Positions 35,954-47,275 of a DNA stretch of 64,000 bases are shown piece after piece. The position numbers and the translations under genes are program-made. Within the stretch, counting starts at the first letter, position 1, and each line of letters begins with the position of its first letter. Source of the DNA: Lantana camara (taxonomy: Eukaryota; Streptophyta; Magnoliopsida; Lamiales; Verbenaceae); NCBI GenBank assembly GCA_037501455.1, contig CM074860.1:51346501-51410500 (forward strand), in the 5' to 3' direction. The notes beneath the pieces were generated by a model, which was given only the letters and a program-made list of their open reading frames with translations, was not told the origin of the DNA and ran no database searches.

Positions 35954-36989
35954 CGGAGAATTTTGAATCACAAAAATATGTAGAAATGTGAGAGATTTTG
36001 TATCACAAAAATCTGTAGAGAATATGTAGGTAATGTGGGGGATTTTATATCTTATACTTAGCATTTCTATTTTAGGAAGGTGATGTCATATTTAATAAAA
36101 ATAAGTATAAAATAATGTAAAATTTATTCAAGATTTGAGAAACGAGAGCCTGAAGTGTTAAAAGTAGTGAAGGAATGAGCGTAAAATGAGCTTCATCCTG
36201 ATTATAAATGTGTGACGTTTAGGTTTTGCGTTTGAAATTTATAGACTTTAGAAATCCTGGAAATCGTGATAAATTACAGAAACGAAGCTATGACGAAGGT
36301 TAAAGGTTGAGAAAAATATCATGGTTAGAGAAAAATTCAAGAAACGTTTTAAGTATCATTTCGGATATTAAATGAAAGCTAAACGTTGATGATAAAATAA
36401 TAAATTTGAGAAAGGAAAATATTCATGAAATAAGCTACGGTGAGAATTAAGTTTTGATATGAGTATGAAAATTCATAAAATAATTCAAGGATCATTTTGA
36501 CTGTAATATTGAATAGCAAAAAGAGAATGTAGAAAAAGTTGTTTACGATAAGAATAGTAATTAGGGTTTTGAAGTGATTTTTTATACTACTGGAGTTAGA
36601 ATAGGAATTAGGGTTTGTCGATGATATAAAAATTCTTGAAATAATTCAAGGATTCATTTGACTTTAATATTTGATAGGAAAAAGTGTTCAGAGAAATTCG
36701 TAATTTTGTGGAATGAATAGTGATCAAGGGACCTAATGGTAATTTTGATCAATAATTTTTTGTAAAGAGTGTCGGGTCTTGGAAAACATATGTAAGTAAT
36801 AGAAAAATATAAGTGTCATGCTTTTAAGGTAATATGAATGAGATAAGAGGATATGGTTTAGTGGAAAATCAGTGACATGGGGATAAAATCGCAACTTTGA
36901 TTTAAAATTTCCAAAAATGATTTTAAGACATGAGGATATGTAGGAAATGTAGAGAATTCTAAATCACAAAAATATGTGGAAATGTGGAG

Positions 36990-37468
36990 TGTAACAGCCC
37001 GAAACCCGCCTGCAGATATTGTCCGCTTTGCTATCCATAAGTCGGCATAGCCTCACGGTTTTGTTCTTCCCGCTGGAATTTAAACCCGAAGGTGGGCAAC
37101 CAGGAAAACGCGTCTACAAGGGAGAGGTATCCACCCCCATGTATGGCAGGCTTCGTTCCCCTCTCCAACCGATGTGGGATGGGCGCACCACATCCACCCC
37201 CCCCCCCATAGGGGCCCAGCGTCCTCGCTGGCACACCGGCCCGGGCCCAGCTCTGATACCACAAGTGTAACAGCCCAAAACCCGCCTGCAGATATTGTCC
37301 GCTTTGCTATCCATAAGTCGGCATAGCCTCACGGTTTTGTTCTTCCCGCTAGAATTTAAACCCGAAGGTGACCAGCCAGGAAAACGCGTCTACAAGGGAG
37401 AGGTATCCACACCAATATATGGCAGGCTTCGTTCCTCTCTCCAACCGATGTGGGATGGGCGCACCACA
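36990..37468 (-). mobile_element. Complete TRIM, array locus 15
   Basis: LTR starts at 36990 and 37266 with the primer-binding-site complement between. TGGAG flanks. Confidence 0.9.
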
Positions 37469-38516
37469 TGGAGAATTTTGAATCACAAAAATATGTAGAA
37501 ATGTGGGAGATTTTGTATCACAATAATATGTAGAGAATATTTAGGTAATATGGAGGATTTCATATCATACACTCGGCCTTTCTATTTTAGGAAGGTGATG
37601 TCATGGATGATGTCATATTTAATAAAAATAAGTATAAAATAATGTAAAATTTATTCAAGATTCAAGAAACGAGAGCCTGAAGTGTTAAAAGTAGTGAGGG
37701 AATGAGCGTAAAATGAGCTTCATCATGATTATAAATGTGTGACGTTTAGGTTTTGCATTTGAAAGTTATAGACTTTAGAAATCCTGGAAATCGTGATAAA
37801 TAATATAAACGATGCTATGACGAAGGTTAAAGGTCGAGGAAAATATCATGGTTAGAGAAAAATTCAAGAAACGTTTTAAGTATCATTTCGGGTATTAAAT
37901 GAAAGCTAAACGTTGATGATAAAATAATAAATTTTAAAAAGAAAAATATTCATGAAATAAGCTACGGTGGGAATTATGTTTGGATATGAGTATGGAAATT
38001 CATAAAATAATTCAAGGATCATTTTGACTGTAATATTGAATAGCAAAAAGAGAATGAATAAAAAGTTGTTTACGATAAGAATAGTAACTAGGGTTTTGAA
38101 GTGATTTTTTATACTACTGGAGTTAGAATAGGAATTAGGGTTTGTCGATGATATCAAAATTCTTGGAATAATTCAAGGATTCATTTGACTGTAATATTTG
38201 ATAGGAAAAAGTGTTCAGAGAAATTCCTAATTTTGTGGAATGAATAGTGATCAAGGGACCTAATGGTAATTTTGATCAATAATTTTTTGTAAAGAGTGTC
38301 GGGTCTTGGAAAACATATGTAAGTAATAGAAAAATATAAGTGTCATGCTTTTAAGGTTCTATGAATGAGATAAGAGGATATGGCTTAGTGGATAATCAGT
38401 GACATGGGGATAAAATCGCAACTTTGATTTAAAATTTCCAAAAATGATTTTAGGACATGAGGATATGTAGGAAATGTAGAGAATTCTAAATCACAAAAAT
38501 ATGTAGAAATGTGGAG

Positions 38517-38995
38517 TGCAACAGCCCGAAACCTGCCTGCAGATATTGTCCGCTTTGCTATCTATAAGTCGGCATAGCCTCACGATTTTGTTCTTCCCGC
38601 TGGAATTTAAACCCGAAGGTGTGCAGCCAGGAAAACGCGTCTACAAGGGAGAGGTATCCACGCCCATGTATGGCAGGCTTCGTTCCCCTCTCCAACCAAT
38701 GTGGGATGGGCGCAACACATCCACCCCCCCCCCCATAGGGGCCCAGTGTCCTCGCTGGCACACCGGCCCGGGCCCAGCTCTGATACCACAAGTGTAAAAG
38801 CCCGAAACCCGCCTGCAGATATTGTCTGCTTTGCTATCCATAAGTCGGCATAGCCTCACGGTTTTGTTCTTCCCGCTGGAATTTAAACCCGAAGGTGCCC
38901 AGCCAGGAAAACGCGTCTACAAGGGAGAGGTATCCACCCCCATATATGGCAGGCTTCGTTCCCCTCTCCAACCGATGTGGGATGGGCGCACCACA
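38517..38995 (-). mobile_element. Complete TRIM, array locus 16
   Basis: LTR starts at 38517 (TGCAACAG) and 38793 (TGTAAAAG); the two LTRs differ at several bases. Confidence 0.9.
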
Positions 38996-40043
38996 TGGAG
39001 AATTTTGAATCACAAAAATATGTAGAAATGTGGGAGATTTTGTATCACAAAAATATGTAGAGAATATTTAGGTAATATGGAGGATTTTATATCATACACT
39101 CAGGCTTTCTATTTTAGGAAGGTGATGTCATGGATGATGTCATATTTAATAAAAATAAGTATAAAATAATGTAAAATTTATTCAAGATTCAAGAAACGAG
39201 AGCCTGAAGTGTTAAGAGTAGTGAAGGAATGAGCGTAAAATAAGCTTCATCATGATTATAAATGTGTGACGTATAGGTTTTGCATTTGAAAGTTATAGAC
39301 TTTGGAAATCCTGGAAATCGTGATAAATAATATAAACGAAGCTATGACGAAGGTTAAAGGTCGAGAAAAATATCATGGTTAGAGAAAAATTCAAGAAACG
39401 TTTTAAGTATCATTTCGGGTATTAAATGAAAGCTAAACGTTGATGATAAAATAATAAATTTTAAAAAGGAAAATATTCATGAAATAAGCTACGGTGGGAA
39501 TTAAGTTTTGATATGAGTATGAAAATTCATAAAATATTTCAAGGATCATTTTGACAGTAATATTGAATAGCAAAAAGAGAATGAATAAAAAGTTGTTTAC
39601 AATAAGAATAGTAACTAGGGTTTTGAAGTGATTTTTTATACTACTGGAGTTAGAATAGGAATTAGGGTTTGTCGATGATATCAAAACTCTTGGAATAATT
39701 CAAGGATTCATTTGACTGTAATATTTGATAGGAAAAAGTGTTCAGAGAAATTCCTAATTTTGTGGAATGAATAATGATCAAGGGACCTAATGGTAATTTT
39801 GATCAATAATTTTTTGTAAAGAGTGTCGGGTCTTGGAAAACATATGTAAGTAATAGAAAAATATAAGTGGCATGCTTCTAAGGTTCTATGAATGAGATAA
39901 GAGGATATGGCTTAGTGGATAATCAGTGACATGGGGATAAAATCGCAACTTTGATTTAAAATTTCCAAAAATGATTTTAGGACATGAGGATATGTAGGAA
40001 ATGTAGAGAATTCTAAATCACAAAAATATTTAGAAATGTGGAG

Positions 40044-40497
40044 TGTAACAGCCCAAAACCCGCCTGCAGATATTGTCCGCTTTGCTATCCATAAGTCGGC
40101 ATAGCCTTACGGTTTTGTTCTTCCCGCTGGAATTTAAACCCGAAGGTGCGCAGCCAGGAAAAATTCATCTACAAGGGAGAGGTATCCTTCCCCTCTCCAA
40201 CCGATGTGGGATGGGTGCACCACATCCACCCCCCGCATAGGGGCCCAGAGTCCTCGCTGGCACACAGGCCCGGGCCCAGCTCTTATACCACAAGTGTAAC
40301 AGCCCAAAACCCGCCTGCAGATATTGTCCGCCTTGCTATCCATAAGTCCGCATAGCCTCACGGTTTTGTTCTTCCCGCTGGAATTTAAACCCGAAGGTGC
40401 CCAGCCAGGAAAACGCGTCTACAAGGGAGAGGTATCCATCCCCATATATGGCAGGCTTCGTTCCCCTCTCCAACCGATGTGGGATGGGCGCACCACA
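40044..40497 (-). mobile_element. Complete TRIM with internally deleted LTR, array locus 17
   Basis: LTR starts at 40044 and 40295. The left LTR has lost about 25 bases across the TATA-like box (GTATCC joined to TTCCCCTC), and the primer-binding-site complement reads CTCTTATACCA. Confidence 0.9.
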
Positions 40498-41545
40498 TGG
40501 AGAATTTTGAATCACAAAAATATATAGAGATGTGGGAGATTTTGTATCACAAAAATATGTTGAGAATATTTAGGTAATATGGAGGATTTTATATCATACA
40601 CTTAGCCTTTCTATTTTAGGAAGGTGATGTCATGGTTGATGTTATATTTAATAAAAATAAGTATAAAATAATGTAAAATTTTTTCAAGATTCGCGAAACG
40701 AGAGTCTGAAGTGTTAAACGTAGTGAAGGAATGAGCGTAAAATGAGCATCATCCTGATAATAAATGTGTGACGTTTAGGTTTTTCTTTTGAAAGTTATAG
40801 ACTTTAGAAATCCTGGAAATCGTGATAAATAATATAAACAAAGCTACGACGAAGGTTAAAGGTTGAGAAAAATATCATGGTTAGAGAAAAATTCAAGAAA
40901 CGTTTTAAGTATCATTTCGGATATTAAATGAAAGCTAAACGTTGATGATAAAATAATAAATTTTAAAAAGGAAAATATTCATGAAATAATTTACGGTGGG
41001 AATTTTGCGTTGATATGAGTATGAAAATTCATAAAATAATTCAAGGATCATTTTGACTATAATATTGAATAGTAAAAAGAGAATGAATAAAAAGTTGTTT
41101 ACGATAAGAATAGTAAATAGGGTTTTGAAGTGATTTTTTATAATACTGGAGTTAGAATAGGATTTAGGGTTTGTGGATGATATAAAAATTCTTGAAATAA
41201 TTCAAGGATTCATTTAACTGTAATATTTGATAGGAAAAAGTGTTCCGAGGAATTCCTAATTTTGTGGAATGAATAGTGATCAAGGGACCTAATGGTAATT
41301 TTGATCATTAATTTTTTGTAAAGAGTGTCGGGTCTTGCAAAGCAAATGTAAGTAATAGAAAAATATAAGTGCCATGCTTCTAAGGTTCTATGAATGAGAT
41401 AAGAGGATATGGTTTAGTGGATAAAAAGTGACATGGGGATAAAATCCTAATTTTGATTTAAAATTTCCAAAAATGATTTTAGGACATGAGGATATGTAGG
41501 AAATTTGGAGAATTGTAAATCAGAAAAATATGTCGAAATGTGGTG

Positions 41546-41748
41546 TGTAACAGCCCGAAATCCGCCTGCAGATATTGTCCGCTTTGCTATCCATAAGTCG
41601 GCATAGCCTCACTGTTTTGTTCCTCCCACAGGAATTTAAACCCGAAGGTGCCCAGCCAGGAAAACGCGTATACAACGGAGAGGTATCCACCCCCGTGTAT
41701 GGCAGGCTTCGTTCCCCTCTTCAACCGATGTCGGATGGGCGTACCACA
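41546..41748 (-). mobile_element. TRIM solo LTR, array locus 18
   Basis: Solo LTR in the most diverged unit at the right edge of the visible array. The target duplication is decayed (TGGTG and TCGAG) and the snRNA-type element reads ATCCGACATCG on the minus strand. Confidence 0.85.
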
Positions 41749-44293
41749 TCGAGAATTTTGAATGACAAAAATATGTAGAAATGTGGGAGATTTTGTATCA
41801 CAAAAATATGTAGAGAATATGTAGGTAATGTGGAGGATTTTATATCATAAACTTAACCTTTCTATTTTAGGAAGGTGATGTCATGGATGATGTCTTATTT
41901 AATAAAAATAAGTACAAAATAATGTAAAATTTATTCAAGATTCCAGAAACGAGCGCCTGAAGTGTTAAAAGTAGTGAAGGAATGAGCGTAAAATGAGCTT
42001 CATCATGATTATAAATGTGTGACGTTTAGGTTTTGCGTTTGAAAGTTATAGACTTTAGAAATCCTGGAAATCGTGATAAATAATATAAACTGTAACGCCT
42101 GAGCGCAAGACATCACATCCCCCGCACCATGACCTGACCCGTATATGAAATGGATTTCCATACACGTGCCAAATCATAGCGAACAGAGATATACACCCTC
42201 GCTAAGCCAGGCAGGACTAACCTATAACTTAAACCCCAACAATAGCAACAATCAGAGCAACAGAAAAGGGGAAGCAATAATTCATATACTATATACTGAG
42301 CTAGATGCTCTAGGTGCCAACATGTATTCCATATATTGAGCTATATGCTCTAGGTACCAACATTTAAGTCTGAATAAGATACATATAGGTACCATATACA
42401 TGTACGCTCGCAATCATATACAAAATCCAAAAGTATCATAAAGTATAAACACATGCGTGTAAAAAAAAGAAAGGCTAGACACGATGCAAGACTCTCCCTG
42501 ACTGGTATCCCGCCTAGCATTCCTTCCTCCAAAAAGAACTGAAACAACTCCGGGTTCAGTCTTAGACAGACTGGTGGGTATAAAAAGATAGGCATAATAT
42601 CATAATATGACTGAATTTAAACACATACATGCAAGTTATAATCCTTATTCGAGGTTTAAAAACATTTTTCCCCAAGTGGGAAATCAAATACAACGAATAG
42701 GACTATAACAATTCCTTTCATTCATTAGGTCATTTGTGGCCCGGCGAGAGGGCGTGCATTATCTCCAACCAACACCTCGTGTAATCCATTAGTTATTCAT
42801 TCGTTCATTCATTCATTCATACATTTCATTCTTTCGTGCACATACATTCGATCATTCATTCGATTGTTCATATACCACCTTCTTCCTCCGGGTAGGGAAC
42901 GGGTTTGCAAGGCCCGAACCCTCATTCATTAATGCTAAAGGGGTACATGAATCCCCAAAAGCGCGGGTCCCCTTTCATTCACTAATCTCCTAGTGAAATC
43001 TAGGTTACCGAAATTGTTGGAACTAGTATATGTGGATTCCCGTCAGCCCATGCTTCCCCGGTTCACCAGTACACTAAGTCCCGGGCCCCCATTCATTGTG
43101 AACATTCATTACTCGCCAAAACTTTTGGTAGGTTAATCATAACAAAGGTGTAACAGCCCTACTCAGGGCCAAGTCGAGAAAGGTAAGTAAAGGGGTAACT
43201 TAGGAAGCGGTTATAGTCTCGATCCTTGTTAATTCTCTCATGCATAGCATTTTATGTGACTTATGTGCTTTAATATGTTATAATTTAATAAAAAGTTCGT
43301 GAATTTAATTCCTTCTTCTATTTAGCATGTATCTCGAAACTCTTTCCCTAAAATCCTAGAATTCTAATATTCATTCCCTTCTAGCACCTAAAACCCCTTC
43401 ATATGCTTCAAAACCCATTCCTACAGTTTTAGGTTGGAAATTACGAAAATACCCCTATGGCTCAAAAATATTCCTACATTTCCCGAAATACTTTCATTAC
43501 CCAATATTGTAACCAAAAGAATCCTCACATTATTTCGAGGATCGTGATACTCTCCGTGAACCATAATTCCCATCCTAACTCCCGTAGTATCAAAAACCGA
43601 CGAAAACCCAAGCTTATGATTCGATCATCAATAAATCCTTACTCATCTACTTTTTGATATTCAAAATTATAACCAAAACGATCCTCCAATTATTTTATGA
43701 ATTTTCATGCATTTACTAAAAACTCGATTTTGTCATAGCATATTTTATAAATATTTTCCTTTCTAAAAATCATCATTTTATTTTGAACAAATTAGCTTTT
43801 ATTCAATAGTCGAAATTATACTTGAAACTATCCTTGAATTTTCCTCTACATTATGGTGATTTTTCAAAACTCTAAACTTTATCCTAGCTTCGTTTATATA
43901 ATTTTCTCATGATTTTCATCATCTTTAATGTTCATAATTCATAAATAAAAACTCTAAATATTTCACATTTATAATCAAAACAAAGCTCATTTTTCACTCA
44001 TTCTTTCATCAATTCACTACTTCAAGTTTTTACCTCTCGACTCTTAAATAAATTTTATATTATTTTACATTTATTTTTATTCAAGATGACATCATCCATG
44101 ACCACATGGTCTTCTAGAAGGATTAATTACATGAGCATAATTTCTCCACATTTCCTAAGTAATTACCAAGCATTTGTTCATAATATAATTAAACCACATC
44201 TCCTAATTAATCACCAAGCATTTGTATGAATTAGGAGACATCCACATCTCCCTTAAACTCTTAGAAATTGCTCTAAAACCCCTCATGACTACC

Positions 44294-44301
44294 TATAAAT
44301 A
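44294..44301 (+). promoter_or_regulatory. TATA box of solo LTR S
   Basis: TATAAATA followed by a C run and a CT-rich leader ending at a donor-like site about 100 bases downstream, a plausible promoter and first exon. Confidence 0.6.
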
Positions 44302-44398
44302 CCCCCCCCCCCTCAAGCCTCATTTATACCTCACAAATCAACACACAAAATCACTCCCTCTCTCCCAACCTCACGACCCAACCTTTTCTCTCTCGAAG

Positions 44399-46184
44399 GT
44401 ACGTTTTCTTCTATTATTTCATGTTTTATGTAATGTTCTTAGTATAGAAATAATAATAGCATGTCTAGGATTAATTAAATTATGCTTTAGGAATTTATTT
44501 TATGAAATATGTGCATAATTGTTAGTTTAAATACAATGTGTGTACATTATGGAATTTTATTTAATTAAATGCATGAATTATGATATGATATAATGTGAAT
44601 ATGTATTTAAATGCTTATGATCTTGTTTGATTAAATTCATGCCTATAGTAATTTATTTAGAATTATTTTTCATAGAGAATTCATATATTTTGCTATATTG
44701 CGCTTCAATCTTATGTTATGAATATGAATATGATAGAACATGTTACATACCCTCTTTGAATATTCAAATGAGTTCAAGAACATGTTCATAATGTTCTTAG
44801 ATGTGTGTGTGTGCATGTGTGTGCCGTGAGTTATGTGTGTGTGTGTGTGAAGTTGATTTTGTGTTATAAAATGTTTAATTCATATGAAATTGAATAGTAA
44901 ATGTTTTCAATAGTAATTTTGACTTTTTGGTCAACCAAAATACTATTAATTTCGAAATTATTATAAAAATAATTATAAAATAGGTTTTGGAATTTTTAAA
45001 GAAAGGTTTTTCCCAAATTTTCCAAAAATCGGTAAACTATGTACTATTTTCAAAAGATAACCTACATTGTCAAATTTAACCATAAATCTTATAATTATAA
45101 TTATCATATGGTATATATATATTTGATTAGCTAAAGATCCCATAAACCCTAAATTATTAATCAAATTCCCTTAAACGGGTAAATTTAGGGTTTACCGGGA
45201 AATCTTTAACATATTACATGATGTGTACTTTATGGTGTGTATGATTGATTAATTTGAATATTAGAACCTAGCTCTAAGCCAGTAGTAGTTATTACTTTCA
45301 GGCGAGGATATAATTGAACAGTGGAATCCCAAGGATTTTGTCTAGACCATCAAGACACTTGGTGAGGGTTAAAATGTTTTCAACTGGAATCATGCCTATA
45401 CATACGTATCTATATAAAAACTATTTTCAAGCCTACCCATCATATTGATTTACTGCCATATATATATATATATATATATTACTTTACTAGACTATCCCTT
45501 TTAAGGGAAAAATACTTTCTTGCCGGAATCAACGTTTTTCTAGAACATTATATATTTCAAGTCCATTTTCTCAAAACATTGATTCCGGGTTATACAAGCA
45601 AAATATTGTTCTCGATTCCTGTTATGGGCCCCTGCTGTATCCATAGCGAGCAATTACCCGGAAGGTATCGGGCCGAGGGTATTGTTGGTGCTGCGGACTG
45701 CCACCACCTCTTGGTAGTGGTTTAACTGGAGGTTAGTTACTCCACGCCAAGGGATGAGGGAGAGATAGCTGCCTCCCGAATCTAGTTCATGGTCTCTAAG
45801 GTTGGCTCCCCTATTGACACCAAGGAGTAGCGGAGTTATTGTCTTATTGGTTTTATTGAAGTATCGGTGTCTTGATCAACACCGTTACTATTTTAACATG
45901 ATTTAAGGAGTTATGGATTGAGAGGCCTAGCTTGCGTGCATTGAAGTTCTTGTTACAACGGTTCATATTTTTTTACAAAGATTTCCAAATACCCCTATCC
46001 TTATTTTTACAAATATTATGAACCGTTCCCTATTTGCTATATCCTATTGTCAATATTTTGATCAAGATCTTCTTGATTATATAAATATATATATACATAT
46101 ACTTATACTTATAATTTATTACGCCCCCTTCACTTAGTCACTTTGACTAACCCTCTCGCCCGGTTTTAAAATGCATGATTTCAG
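44399..46184 (+). other. Candidate LTR-internal intron in S
   Basis: CTCGAAG/GTACGT to TGATTTCAG/GAATCC, 1786 bases, at the same relative place as in the other LTRs. Confidence 0.4.
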
Positions 46185-47059
46185 GAATCCACGGAGCGAC
46201 GCCTTAGAGGTATCTTGAAGCTTTAAGGTGTCATATCTTAGTTAATCAGGATTATACTAAGAGTGCATGTACCTATTTCAATAAGCACTCTACTATGAAA
46301 TTAGATCTATCGCTGTAATTACTTATCCAACTTAATGATATGTGTTTCGTCATGTATTGTCCCCTTATATTGCTCAAGCTTATTTTCCGTTGCGTTTAAA
46401 TTCCATACTCTGGTATTGTATAGTCTTGTCCGTTCGCCGGAGTATTTCTCGAGTGCTAGGTCTCACATCCACTCGGGAAGTACAACGGTGTGGGGTTGTA
46501 GTGTTAAGGGGCGCTACAAAAGGCTTCCATTTAAAACATTGATTCTTTGAAAACTCACTTTAAATACATATATAGAGTTTTGGTCAAAATCTTGCACATT
46601 AGGTGTTCGGGGTCATATTGTTAACTAATAGAAGAAAAACCCACCTGGTAGACAAAAGAACCTGACCAAGACCTCACTGCTCGACCTCGTCACCCACTAG
46701 ATCAAGATCTGTGTGACAAAGGTAGTGTGAGACTCAATTATGACCACCTTAGACGCTCGGCTATGAAATGACATGCTATGGAATGCTTGAAACAATAAAA
46801 CATGTCCAATTATGCTCATGAATACCATAGAATTCAATCAAACACATAATTCACCAAGTTTCGTTCAATATACGATAAAAATCGTATTCATTCCCGTTCA
46901 TATCGTTCATACTTTCATACTTGCATTCATATGGTTATCAATATCATATATCAATCATAAATCACAGCTTTAATAGATCCACGTTGCATACAATTCACAA
47001 ATACGATCAATAAACGCAATACAAGCAATAAAAGAGTTCCCCAAAAGCTGCCATTTCAA

Positions 47060-47275
47060 ACGACACGGACGTGTTGAGGTTTCAAAGGAAACGGACACGG
47101 CCGTGTCCGAGGTTTAAAAATCCAACAATTCAAAGTCGAGGGCTTGACACGGCCGTGTTGAGTTTTCAAAGCATTTGGACACGGCCGTGTCCGAGGTTAA
47201 AATTAGAAAAATTCAAAGTCAAGAGCCCAACACGGCCGTGTCCATTTCCAGTTCAAAGCTGACACGGCCTTTTGC
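47060..47275. repeat. Palindrome cluster in M 3' LTR (ACACGGCCGTGT class)
   Basis: Six motifs near 47061, 47092, 47144, 47175, 47228 and 47262, including CGGACACGGCCGTGTCCG. The last is damaged by a deletion relative to the 5' LTR. Confidence 0.85.

Larger units (their letters stand above)
18600..42090. repeat. Tandem array, about 1.24-1.25 kb unit, derived from an S-like LTR U3 region
   Basis: Eighteen TRIM loci recur at the same place in successive units. Measured from one LTR start to the next, spacings fall into three classes: 1238-1240, 1250-1251 and 980-981. The 1250 class carries an extra copy of a GATGTCATG-type element (GTCATGGATGATGTCAT); the 980 class lacks about 270 bases. Read on the minus strand the monomer aligns along its length with S (about 43330-44160), sharing exact blocks such as AATATTTTCCTTTCTAAAA and ATGACATCATCCATGAC. 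No protein is encoded: an 83-codon minus-strand frame recurs only because the units are copies. Both array edges are mid-monomer and abut LTR ends, so the array was probably cut by insertions. Confidence 0.92.
43149..46518 (+). mobile_element. Solo LTR S (3370 bp)
   Basis: Begins TGTAACAGCCC, ends GGGGCGCTACA, and is flanked by AAAGG on both sides (43144-43148, 46519-46523). The uninterrupted site is visible in M's 5' LTR (54237-54242 region), proving insertion. No coding sequence, primer site or polypurine tract, so it is a solo LTR left by LTR-LTR recombination. TATA box TATAAATA at 44294; donor-like CTCGAAG/GTACGT at 44399; acceptor-like TGATTTCAG at 46183-46184. The first 1.2 kb (U3) is homologous to the minus strand of the tandem-array monomer. 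It contains GT repeats (44804-44850) and a TA run (45458-45479). It lacks the palindrome cluster of the other LTRs. Confidence 0.9.

Noticed and set aside
18600..42090. CRISPR-like or bacterial repeat array
   Set aside because: Units are over 1 kb, contain LTR elements and have no short regular spacers; the context is a plant nuclear genome.
45458..45479. TA run as a promoter TATA
   Set aside because: A simple AT microsatellite inside S, far downstream of the better TATA at 44294.
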